A DNA stretch of 39,322 nt from an actinobacterium SCGC AAA027-J17 (GTDB lineage Bacteria; Actinomycetota; Actinomycetes; Nanopelagicales; Nanopelagicaceae), in contig KB912813.1 in assembly GCA_000383815.1 (NCBI GenBank), forward strand, positions 1-39,322, written 5' to 3'. Positions within the stretch are counted from its first letter, which is position 1; each line of letters starts with the position of its first letter. Shown piece after piece: positions 1-9,582 of this stretch. The notes beneath the pieces are model-generated. The model worked only from the letters and a program-made list of their open reading frames with translations, was not told the DNA's origin and did no database searches. Both the position numbers and the translations under genes were made by a program.

Positions 1-899
1 GCCGAGCGGTTTTAAATCGACAAAGTGGTGAGTTAGTTATTTATGTTCCAGTACTTGGCCCAGATGGTGATCGCATCGATACAGTCACCGATAACCCAGA
101 TGGCTTTGCAAAATTAGCTGATAAAACAGCTCGCAAAGTAATTAAAGAGAAGATGCGCGAGGCAAAAGATCTTGAGGTTGTAACTGAGTTCTCCGGCAGT
201 GTTGGTGATGTAATTGGCGGAATTGTGCAACAAGGCAGAGATGCTGAGGTTATCTATGTCAGTTTAGGAAGAGTAGAGGGAAAGGTGCCAGCTGCTGAGC
301 AGGTAAAGGGTGAGGTTTATAAACATGGGGATCGAATTAAATGTTTTGTAGTAGATGTTAAGCAGGGAGAAAAAGGTCCAGAGGTAACTTTATCTAGAAC
401 CCATCCTGCCTTTGTGAAGATGTTATTTGCATTAGAGGTACCAGAGATTAAAGATCGCGTAGTAGATATTGTTGGAATCGCACGTGAGCCAGGTGCTAGA
501 ACAAAGTTATCGGTGAGAACTCATCGCGCAGGTGTAAGTGCTAAGGGTGCCTTAATTGGTCCGCAAGGAAGCAGAGCACAAAATGTTATGAATGAGTTAA
601 ATGGTGAAAAGATTGACATCATTGATTACTCAGATGATCCAGCAACCTATGTGGCCAATGCATTAGCGCCGGCAAAGGTGAGCTCAGTAGAGATTGTTGA
701 TTTAGCAGCTAAATCTGCCAAGGTGGTTGTGCCGGATTATCAATTATCACTTGCAATTGGCAAAGATGGTCAAAATGCCAGACTTGCTGCCCGCCTTACC
801 CAGTGGCGAATTGATATCCATCCAGATAATCCAGTAACGCAGATTAAGGCGGAAAAGGCAGAGGAAGCGGCAACTATTTCACCCATCCAAGGGGCGTAG
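1..899 (+). CDS. nusA: Transcription termination/antitermination protein NusA, C-terminal part (5' end outside window)
   Basis: The frame is open from the window edge (RAVLNRQSGELVIYVPVLGPDGD...) into ORF 153..899. S1/KH features present (AREPGARTKLSV, GACIGPQGSR-like ALIGPQGSRAQNVMNELNGEKIDII, LAIGKDGQNARLAARLTQWRIDI). Followed by ylxR and infB, the classic order. Confidence 0.96.
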   Translation, partial: RAVLNRQSGELVIYVPVLGPDGDRIDTVTDNPDGFAKLADKTARKVIKEKMREAKDLEVVTEFSGSVGDVIGGIVQQGRDAEVIYVSLGRVEGKVPAAEQVKGEVYKHGDRIKCFVVDVKQGEKGPEVTLSRTHPAFVKMLFALEVPEIKDRVVDIVGIAREPGARTKLSVRTHRAGVSAKGALIGPQGSRAQNVMNELNGEKIDIIDYSDDPATYVANALAPAKVSSVEIVDLAAKSAKVVVPDYQLSLAIGKDGQNARLAARLTQWRIDIHPDNPVTQIKAEKAEEAATISPIQGA

Positions 900-912
900 G
901 GTAGAGTGCGCG

Positions 913-1173
913 ATGTTGGGTAAAAAACTTAGACAACGCAGCTGCATCGCATGTCGAAAGTTGGCTACTCGAGAGGATTTAATTCGAACAGTTTTGATCG
1001 GTAATGAAGTTAAAGTCGATCTTAACCATCGGATGAGCGGCCGGGGAGCATGGCTTCACCCAAACTGCTTTTTGGTGGTAACTGAGCGAAAATCTTTTAA
1101 TCACGCCTTTAAGTATGAAGGTGAGATTAAGTTTGAAGAGGTAGCAGATTACTTAAAGGGATTAAGTAATTAA
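913..1173 (+). CDS. ylxR: YlxR/DUF448 family RNA-binding protein
   Basis: RSCIACRK...GRGAWLHPNC motif; position between nusA and infB. Confidence 0.92.
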   Translation: MLGKKLRQRSCIACRKLATREDLIRTVLIGNEVKVDLNHRMSGRGAWLHPNCFLVVTERKSFNHAFKYEGEIKFEEVADYLKGLSN

Positions 1174-1282
1174 GAAAATGTATGAAGCGAGCGAGAATGA
1201 CACTCTAATGAGCACTACCAGATTATGAGTAGGTCTATTTAGGTTCGCGCGTAAATAACGCGGGGCCAGAAGAAGGAGCAGT

Positions 1283-3913
1283 GTGGCCAAGGTCCGCGTT
1301 TATGAGTTAGCTAAAGAGTTAGGGCTTGAAAGTAAAGAGCTGCTAGCAAAGCTACAAGAGGTTGGCGAGTTTGTTCGCTCAGCATCATCAACTGTTGAAG
1401 CACCGGTTGTGCGCAAGTTGATGGATAAGTTTCCAGATTTAGTTCCAGCAGAGGCTGCGCCAAAGGCGAAAAAAGCTCCCGCAAAAAAGGCTGCGCCAAA
1501 ACAAACTGTGAAGGTGGAAGATTTACCACCTGAGTTACAAAAGATGGTTGAAGATGCAACACCTGTTGCACGTCCTGCCACACCTGCTACTCCAAGAAGT
1601 TCTAACAATCCATTCTCATCACCAACGGCTGCGCCAACTTCACCAAGTGCGATGCCGCGGCCACCAAGAGCAGGAAACAATCCATTTAGTAGCGGAGGCG
1701 GTGGACCACGTCCACCTGCTAGACCAATTAGACCAGGAGAGGCGGGAAGAACTCCTGGAAAATTACAACCAGGACAACGTCCACCAATGTCTGGCGCTAG
1801 ACCTGGATCTGTTCGTCCAGGTTTTGCAGCACGTCCTGCATCTAGTAATCCACGTCCAAACTCTGGTGCACCAACATCATCTCGTCCAGGTGGTTCATCA
1901 TCTCCATATCGCACACCATCAACACCTGGTGCTTCACCATTTGGTGGCAAAGGCGGCGGACGTCCACCACAAAGAGGTGGCGCAGCAGGCGCGTTTGGTA
2001 AAGGTGGCAAAGGAAAAGGTAAAGGTCGCGGACAAAAGAGTAAAAAAGAAAGACGCGAAGATTTTGAAAATCTACCAGCACCACAATTAGGTGGGGCAAT
2101 AGTTCCAAAGGGTGATGGTAAGACTGTGGTGCGTATGCGTCGCGGTGCTACCTTGATGGATTTTGCCGAAAAGATTAAGGCAGATCCAGCTGCATTAGTT
2201 TCAGCGCTATTTCATTTAGGTGAGATGGTGACAGCAACTCAATCAGTTGATGAAGATACCTTCACATTACTTGGGGTTGAACTTGGCTTTGTTATTCAGA
2301 TCGTAAGTCCAGAAGATGAAGATCGTGAGTTACTAGAAGAGTTTGATATTAACTTAGAGCAGGAGCTGGCGCAGATTGATCCAGAGGATCTGGTAGTGCG
2401 CTCGCCGATTGTTACCGTTATGGGACATGTTGATCATGGTAAAACTAGATTATTAGATGCAATTCGATCAACTGAGGTTGTTAAATCTGAGGCTGGTGGA
2501 ATTACTCAGCATATTGGTGCATACCAAATTCATCATGAACATGATGGCGTGCAGCGGGCAATTACCTTTATTGATACTCCAGGACACGAAGCATTTACCG
2601 CAATGCGTGCTCGAGGTGCAAAGGTCACTGATATCGCAGTACTAGTTGTAGCTGCCGATGATGGTGTTATGCCGCAGACTATTGAAGCGTTAAATCACGC
2701 CCAAGCTGCAGATGTACCAATTGTGGTTGCAGTAAATAAGATTGATAAAGAGGGTGCTAACCCGGACAAGATTCGCCAACAATTAACTGAGTACAACCTG
2801 ATTGCGGAGGAGTACGGCGGACAGACCATGTTTGTCAATGTATCTGCACTTTCAGGTAAGGGTATTGATGATTTAATTGCCGCAATTTTGTTAACTGCAG
2901 ATGCTGCGATTGATCTGCGAGCAATTGCAGATGACATTGCTCGAGGTGTTGCAATTGAAGCAAATCTTGATAAGGGTCGTGGACCAGTTGCAACTGTTTT
3001 GGTACAACGAGGAACCTTGCATGTTGGAGATGCAATTGTTGCCGGTGGTGCCTATGGCCGAGTTCGTGCGATGTTAGATGAGCATGGACAAACATTGGAA
3101 GAGGCTGGTCCATCACGGCCAGTTCAAGTTTTGGGCTTTACATCTGTGCCAGGAGCTGGTGATTCATTTATTGTTGCCGAAGATGATCGAACTGCGCGTC
3201 AGATCGCAGAAAAGCGTCAGCTTGCCTCAAGAAATGCATCTTTAGCTAAGGCGCGCAAGAAGGTTTCACTGGAAGATTTCTTGGAACAATCAAAGGTTTC
3301 AACTTTGAATTTGATTCTAAAGGGAGATGTTTCTGGATCGGTAGAAGCGCTAGAGGATGCGTTAGTTCAATTAGATGTTGGAACTGAGGTTGATCTAAGA
3401 GTTATTCACCGTGGTGTTGGAGCTATTACTAAGAATGATGTTACGTTGGCATCAGCATCTACTGCAGTAATTATTGGCTTTAATGTTAAGCCAGAGCCAC
3501 AAACTGCTGTCTTTGCCGAACATGAAGGTGTTGAGGTTAAGTTCTACACCGTTATCTATAAAGCGATCGAGGAGATCGAAGCATCACTTAAGGGACTTCT
3601 TAAGCCAGAGTATGAAGAGGCAGTTCTTGGTAATGCTGAGATTAGAGACATATTTAAGTCCAGCAAGTTTGGAAATATCGCAGGCTGCATAGTCTCTGAT
3701 GGAAATATTCGCCGTAATGCCAAGGTTCGCACAATGCGAGCAGGTGTTGTCATTGGTGAGAACTTAAGTATTGAATCACTTCGAAGATTTAAAGATGATG
3801 CCACGGAGGTTCGAGAGGGTTTTGAGTGCGGTATTGGTCTTGGATCATTTAAAGATTTGCAGGTTGGAGATGTAATTCAAGCCTATGAAATTCGTGAGAA
3901 AAAGCGAGCTTAA
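1283..3913 (+). CDS. infB: Translation initiation factor IF-2 (GTG start)
   Basis: GTPase motifs [24 protein letters not shown]; long Pro/Gly/Arg-rich N-terminal linker; AAGGAG just upstream of the GTG. Confidence 0.98.
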   Translation: MAKVRVYELAKELGLESKELLAKLQEVGEFVRSASSTVEAPVVRKLMDKFPDLVPAEAAPKAKKAPAKKAAPKQTVKVEDLPPELQKMVEDATPVARPATPATPRSSNNPFSSPTAAPTSPSAMPRPPRAGNNPFSSGGGGPRPPARPIRPGEAGRTPGKLQPGQRPPMSGARPGSVRPGFAARPASSNPRPNSGAPTSSRPGGSSSPYRTPSTPGASPFGGKGGGRPPQRGGAAGAFGKGGKGKGKGRGQKSKKERREDFENLPAPQLGGAIVPKGDGKTVVRMRRGATLMDFAEKIKADPAALVSALFHLGEMVTATQSVDEDTFTLLGVELGFVIQIVSPEDEDRELLEEFDINLEQELAQIDPEDLVVRSPIVTVMGHVDHGKTRLLDAIRSTEVVKSEAGGITQHIGAYQIHHEHDGVQRAITFIDTPGHEAFTAMRARGAKVTDIAVLVVAADDGVMPQTIEALNHAQAADVPIVVAVNKIDKEGANPDKIRQQLTEYNLIAEEYGGQTMFVNVSALSGKGIDDLIAAILLTADAAIDLRAIADDIARGVAIEANLDKGRGPVATVLVQRGTLHVGDAIVAGGAYGRVRAMLDEHGQTLEEAGPSRPVQVLGFTSVPGAGDSFIVAEDDRTARQIAEKRQLASRNASLAKARKKVSLEDFLEQSKVSTLNLILKGDVSGSVEALEDALVQLDVGTEVDLRVIHRGVGAITKNDVTLASASTAVIIGFNVKPEPQTAVFAEHEGVEVKFYTVIYKAIEEIEASLKGLLKPEYEEAVLGNAEIRDIFKSSKFGNIAGCIVSDGNIRRNAKVRTMRAGVVIGENLSIESLRRFKDDATEVREGFECGIGLGSFKDLQVGDVIQAYEIREKKRA

Positions 3914-3916
3914 TTC

Positions 3917-4330
3917 ATGCCAAGTAAACGTCCACTGCAGGTTGCCGATCGCATTAAAGAGATAATTGCAAACGCTCTTGAATCGCGAGTAAAAGATCCA
4001 AGGCTTGGCTTTGTAACTATCACTGATGTTCGAGTAACTGGTGATTTGCAACAAGCATCAATTTTTTACACAGTTCTAGGTGATGCAGCAGCTCATGAAT
4101 CAAGTGCTGCGGCGTTAAGCAGTGCTAAAGGAATGCTTCGCTCTGAGGTTGGTCGCGCACTTGGCGTTCGAGTCACTCCATCCCTTGAATTTTTCTTAGA
4201 TGGCATGGCTGATTCAGCCTCTGCAATGAATGATCTAATTGAGCAGATGCACAAAGCAGATGCTGAGCTGGAGAAATTAAGAGCAGGTGCTAAACCTGTT
4301 GCTGAAGATCCATATAAAAAACATAATTAA
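3917..4330 (+). CDS. rbfA: 30S ribosome-binding factor A
   Basis: RbfA-like sequence (ADRIKEIIANALESRVKDPRLGFVTITDVRVTGDLQQASIFYTVLG), directly after infB. Confidence 0.96.
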   Translation: MPSKRPLQVADRIKEIIANALESRVKDPRLGFVTITDVRVTGDLQQASIFYTVLGDAAAHESSAAALSSAKGMLRSEVGRALGVRVTPSLEFFLDGMADSASAMNDLIEQMHKADAELEKLRAGAKPVAEDPYKKHN

Positions 4331-4341
4331 TCGGTGATTTA

Positions 4342-5217
4342 ATGGATGGCTTTTTACTTGTAGATAAAGCCGGCGGTATGACAAGCCATGATGTAGTAGC
4401 AATGGCCAGAAAGAAACTTAATACTAAGAAAGTTGGTCATGCTGGCACCTTAGATCCAATGGCAACTGGGGTATTAGTCCTTGGTGTTGGTATTGCCACC
4501 AGACTTCTTACCTATATTACAGATGGTAAGAAATCCTATGAGGGCACTATTTTGTTAGGAAGTTCAACTCATACAGATGATAAAGATGGTGATCTAATCT
4601 CTACAGCAGCAAAAGAAGATTTAGCCAAGGTAACAAATGAATCAATTAGTGCTGAGCTTGCAAAGTTTGTTGGAAAAATTAAGCAAAGACCTAGCTCTGT
4701 CTCTGCCATAAAAATTGATGGTAAATCTGCACACGCCAGAGTGAGAGCAGGTGAGCAGGTTGAGATCCCTGAGCGAGATGTCACGATTGATGAGATTTTG
4801 GTTAAAGATATAAGGGTAAATGACACCGGAATTGAAGTTGATATTTCGGTAACTTGTTCAGCCGGTACTTACATCAGAGCTATTGCTCGCGATCTTGGTG
4901 AGCAGTTAATGGTGGGCGGTCACCTAATCTCACTTCGGCGAACTCTGGTCTCACCCTTTTCACTTGAAAGTTGCCACCAGATTAAAGATGCAGAGTTGAT
5001 TCCAATTGTTGAAGTTATTGAGAAACTCTTTCTAGTTAGAAATTTAGACTTTTCAGAGAGTAGAGAAATATTGTTTGGCAGATCGATAGTTCAAAATCCG
5101 CAACCTGGCGTAGTGGCTGCTTTGGATTCACAGGGAGCTTTTATTGGGTTATTGGAAAACAAATTGCAGGGCTCACAGATCGTTGCAGCGCCAATTTTAG
5201 TTAAGGCAAGTGAGTAA
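4342..5217 (+). CDS. truB: tRNA pseudouridine(55) synthase TruB
   Basis: GFLLVDKAGGMTSHDVV..., VGHAGTLDPMATGVLVLGVG catalytic motif, TCSAGTYIRAIARDLGE. Confidence 0.97.
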   Translation: MDGFLLVDKAGGMTSHDVVAMARKKLNTKKVGHAGTLDPMATGVLVLGVGIATRLLTYITDGKKSYEGTILLGSSTHTDDKDGDLISTAAKEDLAKVTNESISAELAKFVGKIKQRPSSVSAIKIDGKSAHARVRAGEQVEIPERDVTIDEILVKDIRVNDTGIEVDISVTCSAGTYIRAIARDLGEQLMVGGHLISLRRTLVSPFSLESCHQIKDAELIPIVEVIEKLFLVRNLDFSESREILFGRSIVQNPQPGVVAALDSQGAFIGLLENKLQGSQIVAAPILVKASE

Positions 5218-5242
5218 ATATGTTTTGTGAAACAATAACCAG

Positions 5243-6751
5243 ATGAAGAAGGTCTTAGCAGTCGGTATCTTTGATGGTGTTCATGCTGGCCATCAACAGA
5301 TTATCGCTGCGGCAAAGATTCAGGGTGAAGTTACAGTGATGACATTTGATCCACATCCGACCTCAGTTGTTGCTCCAGAGCGCACACCATCCCAATTAAT
5401 GTCGACCAAGGATCGAATCCAGTTTCTAAAGGCTGCCGGTGCATCCTTTGTTGAGGTTGTAAATTTCACCAAGGAGTTCTCATTGTTATCTCCAGATCAA
5501 TTCATTGAAGATGTTTTAGTTGGTCGATTTGGCGCAGAACATGTTGTAATTGGTGAGAATTTTAACTTTGGTCATAAGGCGCAAGGCACACCAAAGTATT
5601 TATCTGAGGTAGGACCAAAGTATGGATTTGGTGTGTCAATTGTAAAACTACAGGAAGATCGTGGCTCAACAATTTCATCAACTCGGATTAGAAGTTTGAT
5701 AATTGATGGTCAAATTGAACGTGCTAATGAGTTGCTAACTCGGCAGTTTTACCTAAAGGGCCAAGTAGTGCATGGTGAAAAGCGTGGTCGAGAGATTGGT
5801 TATCCAACTGCAAATCTTGGTTTGCACTCACTTGCCACAATTCCAGCAGATGGTGTGTATGCAGGCTGGTTAAGTGTTGGATCAAGCCGCTGGCCAGCTG
5901 CAATATCAATTGGAACAAACCCAACATTTCCAGGTGTTAGAGGCCGACAAGTTGAAGCATATGCAATTGATCAAATTGATTTAGAGTTGTATGACCAAGA
6001 TGCAACAGTAGAGTTTGGTTTTAGATTACGTGATACATTAAAATTTGAGAAAGAAATTGGCGCCAGCAATGTTGCTTGCATTGTGATAGAACCAATTCTT
6101 GGTGAAGGTGGATTTGTTGTTCCGTGTAAAGGCTTTCTACCTGGACTTGCCAAATTCTGTAAAGACAATGGAATTGTCTTTGTGGCAGATGAGGTTCAAA
6201 CTGGATTTGCTCGAACTGGAGATATGTTTGCCTGTGAAGATGAATCTGTAATTCCAGATTTGATCGTCACCGCCAAGGGAATTGCTGCTGGAATGCCACT
6301 TGCCGGTGTTACCGGGCGTGCTGAGATTATGGATTCAATTCACCTATCAGGTTTAGGTGGCACATATGGTGGAAATCCAGTTGCATGTGCTGCAGCTCTT
6401 GGCGCGATTGAAGTTATTGAGCAAGATAATTTAGTTGCTCGTGCAAAGAAAATTGGTGAGATTATGCACCAAGAGTTAACTGCAATGATGAAGAAATACT
6501 CAATTATTGGTGAGGTAAGAGGCAGAGGCGCTATGCAAGCTATTGAATTGGTTAAGCCTGGAACTAATGAGCCAAACCCTGAAGCATTAACTGCTGCAAT
6601 TAAATACTGTGTTAGCAAGGGAGTCTTAATTCTCTCCGCTGGCACATATGCCAACGTAATTAGATTGCTACCTCCACTTGTAATTGAAGAGGATCTACTT
6701 CGTGATGGCTTGGCTGTTTTAGATGAGGCGCTAGCCTCAATTACTGCTTAA
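5243..6751 (+). CDS. Chimeric ORF: nearly complete RibF (riboflavin kinase/FAD synthetase, about residues 1-269) fused in frame to the C-terminal half of a GabT-like 4-aminobutyrate aminotransferase (about residues 270-502)
   Basis: N-part: GIFDGVHAGHQQII, TFDPHP, GENFNFGHKAQG, ISSTRIRSLI, GREIGYPTANL, GVYAGWL, SIGTNPTF, EFGFRLRDTLKFE (RibF). C-part: VIEPILGEGGF, FVADEVQTGFARTGDMFACE, PDLIVTAKGIAAGMPLAGVTGRAEIMD, GGTYGGNPVACAAALGAIEVIE (class III aminotransferase/GabT, including the PLP lysine). The GabT N-terminal part is missing and RibF lacks its last roughly 20 residues. Confidence 0.93.
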   Translation: MKKVLAVGIFDGVHAGHQQIIAAAKIQGEVTVMTFDPHPTSVVAPERTPSQLMSTKDRIQFLKAAGASFVEVVNFTKEFSLLSPDQFIEDVLVGRFGAEHVVIGENFNFGHKAQGTPKYLSEVGPKYGFGVSIVKLQEDRGSTISSTRIRSLIIDGQIERANELLTRQFYLKGQVVHGEKRGREIGYPTANLGLHSLATIPADGVYAGWLSVGSSRWPAAISIGTNPTFPGVRGRQVEAYAIDQIDLELYDQDATVEFGFRLRDTLKFEKEIGASNVACIVIEPILGEGGFVVPCKGFLPGLAKFCKDNGIVFVADEVQTGFARTGDMFACEDESVIPDLIVTAKGIAAGMPLAGVTGRAEIMDSIHLSGLGGTYGGNPVACAAALGAIEVIEQDNLVARAKKIGEIMHQELTAMMKKYSIIGEVRGRGAMQAIELVKPGTNEPNPEALTAAIKYCVSKGVLILSAGTYANVIRLLPPLVIEEDLLRDGLAVLDEALASITA

Positions 6752-7750
6752 TTACCTATCAAGTAAATTTCTAGTTGGTGAGTACGCTCCGCCTGATTTC
6801 TTAAGTGCAATTGCACTAAGTGCTTCTAATACCACTCGATTTGCCAAGATGGCCGTGATATCGCTGCTGTCATAAGCAGGTGCCACCTCAACTACATCAA
6901 CGCCAACAATTGGAAGTTCAAAACAAATTCTTCTAACTGCTTCTAGTAACTCTCTACTTGTCATTCCACCAGGCTCTGGCGTGCCAGTTCCTGGTGCCAT
7001 ACCTGGATCGACTACATCAATATCAACAGATAAAAAGACACCATCACAGCCATCGGTAAGAATTGAAAATGATTCATCCAGCACAGCTTTCATGCCGCGA
7101 TGATGAATCTCTGTCATCTCATAAGATTTCATTCCTTTTCCTGCCATCCACTTTAAAGTGGCATCATCTGGCCAATATCCACGAAGACCTAACTGTAAAA
7201 AGCGATCACCACGAACAGATCCTGATTCAATCAACCTGCGCATCGGTGTGCCATGGCCAATCAGTGCGCCAAATTGATCTTCACCAGTATCGGCATGGGC
7301 ATCAAAGTGAATCATCGAAACTTTGCCTTTACCTAAATGATTTGCAATTCCTGCTACATCAGCGGATGCAATTGAGTGATCTCCCCCTAATACAACAGCG
7401 ATAGCACCAGCTTTTGAAATCTTTTCCGTTGCATGCTCTAATACTTTAAGTGAATTAACTAGATCTCCACCTGGCATTAGTAAATCTCCGGCATCAAAAA
7501 TCTTTAGCTTTTGCAGTGGATCAATTCGCATTGCAAGGTGTGGCCTTGAACCATCATGAGGAAGATAATCACCCATTCGAATGGCTTGTGGTCCCATCTT
7601 CGCACCTGACCTGTGTGAGGTTCCGCTATCAATTGGTGCTCCAACAATTATTACATCAGCACCCTTATAACTCTCAGGCTTATCTAAATCACATCTTGGA
7701 ATACCAAGAAATGTGAAATCTGGTCCATACATATTGCCGATGTTGGTCAT
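6752..7750 (-). CDS. Agmatinase/guanidinobutyrase-type ureohydrolase
   Basis: Ureohydrolase metal motifs VVLGGDHS, IHFDAHADTGE, SVDIDVVDPGMAPGTGTPEPGG. Exact substrate is not resolvable from sequence alone. Confidence 0.88.
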   Translation of the reverse strand: MTNIGNMYGPDFTFLGIPRCDLDKPESYKGADVIIVGAPIDSGTSHRSGAKMGPQAIRMGDYLPHDGSRPHLAMRIDPLQKLKIFDAGDLLMPGGDLVNSLKVLEHATEKISKAGAIAVVLGGDHSIASADVAGIANHLGKGKVSMIHFDAHADTGEDQFGALIGHGTPMRRLIESGSVRGDRFLQLGLRGYWPDDATLKWMAGKGMKSYEMTEIHHRGMKAVLDESFSILTDGCDGVFLSVDIDVVDPGMAPGTGTPEPGGMTSRELLEAVRRICFELPIVGVDVVEVAPAYDSSDITAILANRVVLEALSAIALKKSGGAYSPTRNLLDR

Positions 7751-7803
7751 AGCTCCCTTTTACCAATCAAAATACTACTTGAAATACTTCCTATTGCTAA
7801 ATA

Positions 7804-9582
7804 CTAAACTTTTGAGATTTCAATAGTTTCAAAGTCTCCAGTTCCAACGAACTTGATTTGGACTCCCTCAATTACAAATGAGTCACCAAGAACTGCAACA
7901 TAGTCACCAAGACTCTTTCGGTCACCAACTGAGATGTTAAATTGATTTGATGGCCTGCCTGAAACCTTTTGCCAGACCGCCCAAGCCCATTCATCATTTG
8001 AGAGTGAGCTGCCATCTGATTTAACGGGTGGAGCCACTGTTTTTTCAAGGTCTATCAGATAAGCCATGATCGAATAAAAGCCTGGTGGGAACTCACGGTC
8101 GCCAAACTTAAAGTTGCTCCACTTATCTATGCCATGTGATTCAACCACAATTGCCTTGGTGGGTGAAATCTTAATTACTGCAATCTTTGTTTGTCGGTCC
8201 TCTCGCTCAATTGGAGAGAGTGAAACCCTTGTGGTTTTAAGCGTGCTGATGTCATCACAGTAGATTTGCTCAGCTGGCAACCAATCCAGCAAGAATTGTT
8301 CCCATGGATTCATTGCAAGACTTATTCCTGATTGGTTTGTCATAATTCCAAGTGGCCAACCATTTCCAGGTGCGTGGCCATTAATCCTTAAGTCATGGAG
8401 GGTTTCATGTATGTAATAAGCCCACTTGAGAGTTTCCATTCCCTCTAAATTACGTCCCCAACTAAAGAAATTAAGAATTACTTCGCCCTCTTTTATTTTA
8501 AAGGTTTGGTTACGGACAATTAAATCTCCATGAGCCCAATTTCCATCTGGGAAGAACAGATAAACGGTAGAGAATTTTCGCAAGTCAAAAACTTTAGTGA
8601 CTTCATCAATAAAAGCTTGAGCCTGAAGTGATTGGCGCTTATTACTTGTTGCCCCCAACGCATCTTTGCTTTTTTCATCAGTTGGGTAAGCAGATCTATC
8701 TTTCGGCAACCTTAACCAACGATCCATTGTGGTCACATTAAATTTAGATTGACCATTACTAAAGTAGTCATACCAATCCACTAACCACTTTATGTCATAG
8801 TCAAGCTGTGCTTTAAGTTCATTGCCACCTTGAAAATCTGGAAAATCAACGGGAACAATCAGAACTTCATTGTTGCCCTTAACGCTCATGTAATCAGGTT
8901 TAGGAAGTGGAAAGCCTGCAAATTGAGTAGCATCCCGATTTCCGCGCGCTACTGTCATGGCACTGTTTTGTAATTTGCATGTATCGATAGAGACTGGACT
9001 AATTGCATTAGTAAAGGTTTTTTTGATGGTATTAATCTTGATCCACTGAAGTTTACTTCCAGCAATCCAGCGGCATTCAAGAATTCCACCAGATACATTA
9101 AAAGTATCTCCCGAGCTATTACAGGTAGCACCCTCTTTAGGAGTGACAGAGTAATTGTTTGATTTTGATGTTGAAACTTTTGTCACTGTACCGCTGCGCC
9201 ATACCAATCTGTCTAAAGCTTCTTCAGTTGTATTGGCATGTCCTGCCCATGAGCAGCGCATAGTTCGATTGGCGCTAACAATTTTTTCACCAATCTTTGT
9301 GCATTTGCTCCCCTCAGCCGGAAGTTCAACATTTTTTGATGCAGTTGCTCCAGCATTACTTGTTGATTTTGGCTTGCTAACTGCTACGCCCTTATCCCAA
9401 ACCAACTTGTTGCCAGATTTCTTGCAGCTGTACTTCTTTCCCTGGTAGCTCTTGGTCATTCCCTGCTTTGAACAAACAGATCCTGGCTGCACCGCAGTTG
9501 CTGCATATGCCGGGATTGAGGTGGAACAAAAAATAAGGGTCAAGCCAAAGGTAAGCCCTTTGATGCTTGGTGGAATTTTCAT
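7804..9582 (-). CDS. Secreted protein with three N-terminal Cys/Trp repeats and an M6/immune-inhibitor-A-like metallopeptidase-like domain
   Basis: Signal peptide MKIPPSIKGLTFGLTLIFCSTSIPAYAA; three G-x-x-C...G...C...W units; NNEVLIVPVDFPDF and YDYFSNGQSKFNVTTMDRWLRLP resemble M6 domains; HETLHDLRINGH offers a HExxH zinc motif. Start overlaps the potC stop by 4 bp (ATGA). Confidence 0.6.
   Translation of the reverse strand: MKIPPSIKGLTFGLTLIFCSTSIPAYAATAVQPGSVCSKQGMTKSYQGKKYSCKKSGNKLVWDKGVAVSKPKSTSNAGATASKNVELPAEGSKCTKIGEKIVSANRTMRCSWAGHANTTEEALDRLVWRSGTVTKVSTSKSNNYSVTPKEGATCNSSGDTFNVSGGILECRWIAGSKLQWIKINTIKKTFTNAISPVSIDTCKLQNSAMTVARGNRDATQFAGFPLPKPDYMSVKGNNEVLIVPVDFPDFQGGNELKAQLDYDIKWLVDWYDYFSNGQSKFNVTTMDRWLRLPKDRSAYPTDEKSKDALGATSNKRQSLQAQAFIDEVTKVFDLRKFSTVYLFFPDGNWAHGDLIVRNQTFKIKEGEVILNFFSWGRNLEGMETLKWAYYIHETLHDLRINGHAPGNGWPLGIMTNQSGISLAMNPWEQFLLDWLPAEQIYCDDISTLKTTRVSLSPIEREDRQTKIAVIKISPTKAIVVESHGIDKWSNFKFGDREFPPGFYSIMAYLIDLEKTVAPPVKSDGSSLSNDEWAWAVWQKVSGRPSNQFNISVGDRKSLGDYVAVLGDSFVIEGVQIKFVGTGDFETIEISKV

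Noticed and set aside
1248-1262. CGCGT-aaata-ACGCG hairpin just upstream of the infB ribosome-binding site
   Set aside because: Only a 5-bp stem with no further clear structure; may modulate initiation but too weak to claim without covariation.
1300-2010. 236-aa antisense ORF over infB (and other-frame ORFs 1311..1583, 1548..2090, 1842..2108)
   Set aside because: Composition (Gly/Pro/Leu or His/Leu/Gln-rich) is a shadow of the repetitive Pro/Gly/Arg-rich IF-2 linker; no independent start context or family resemblance.
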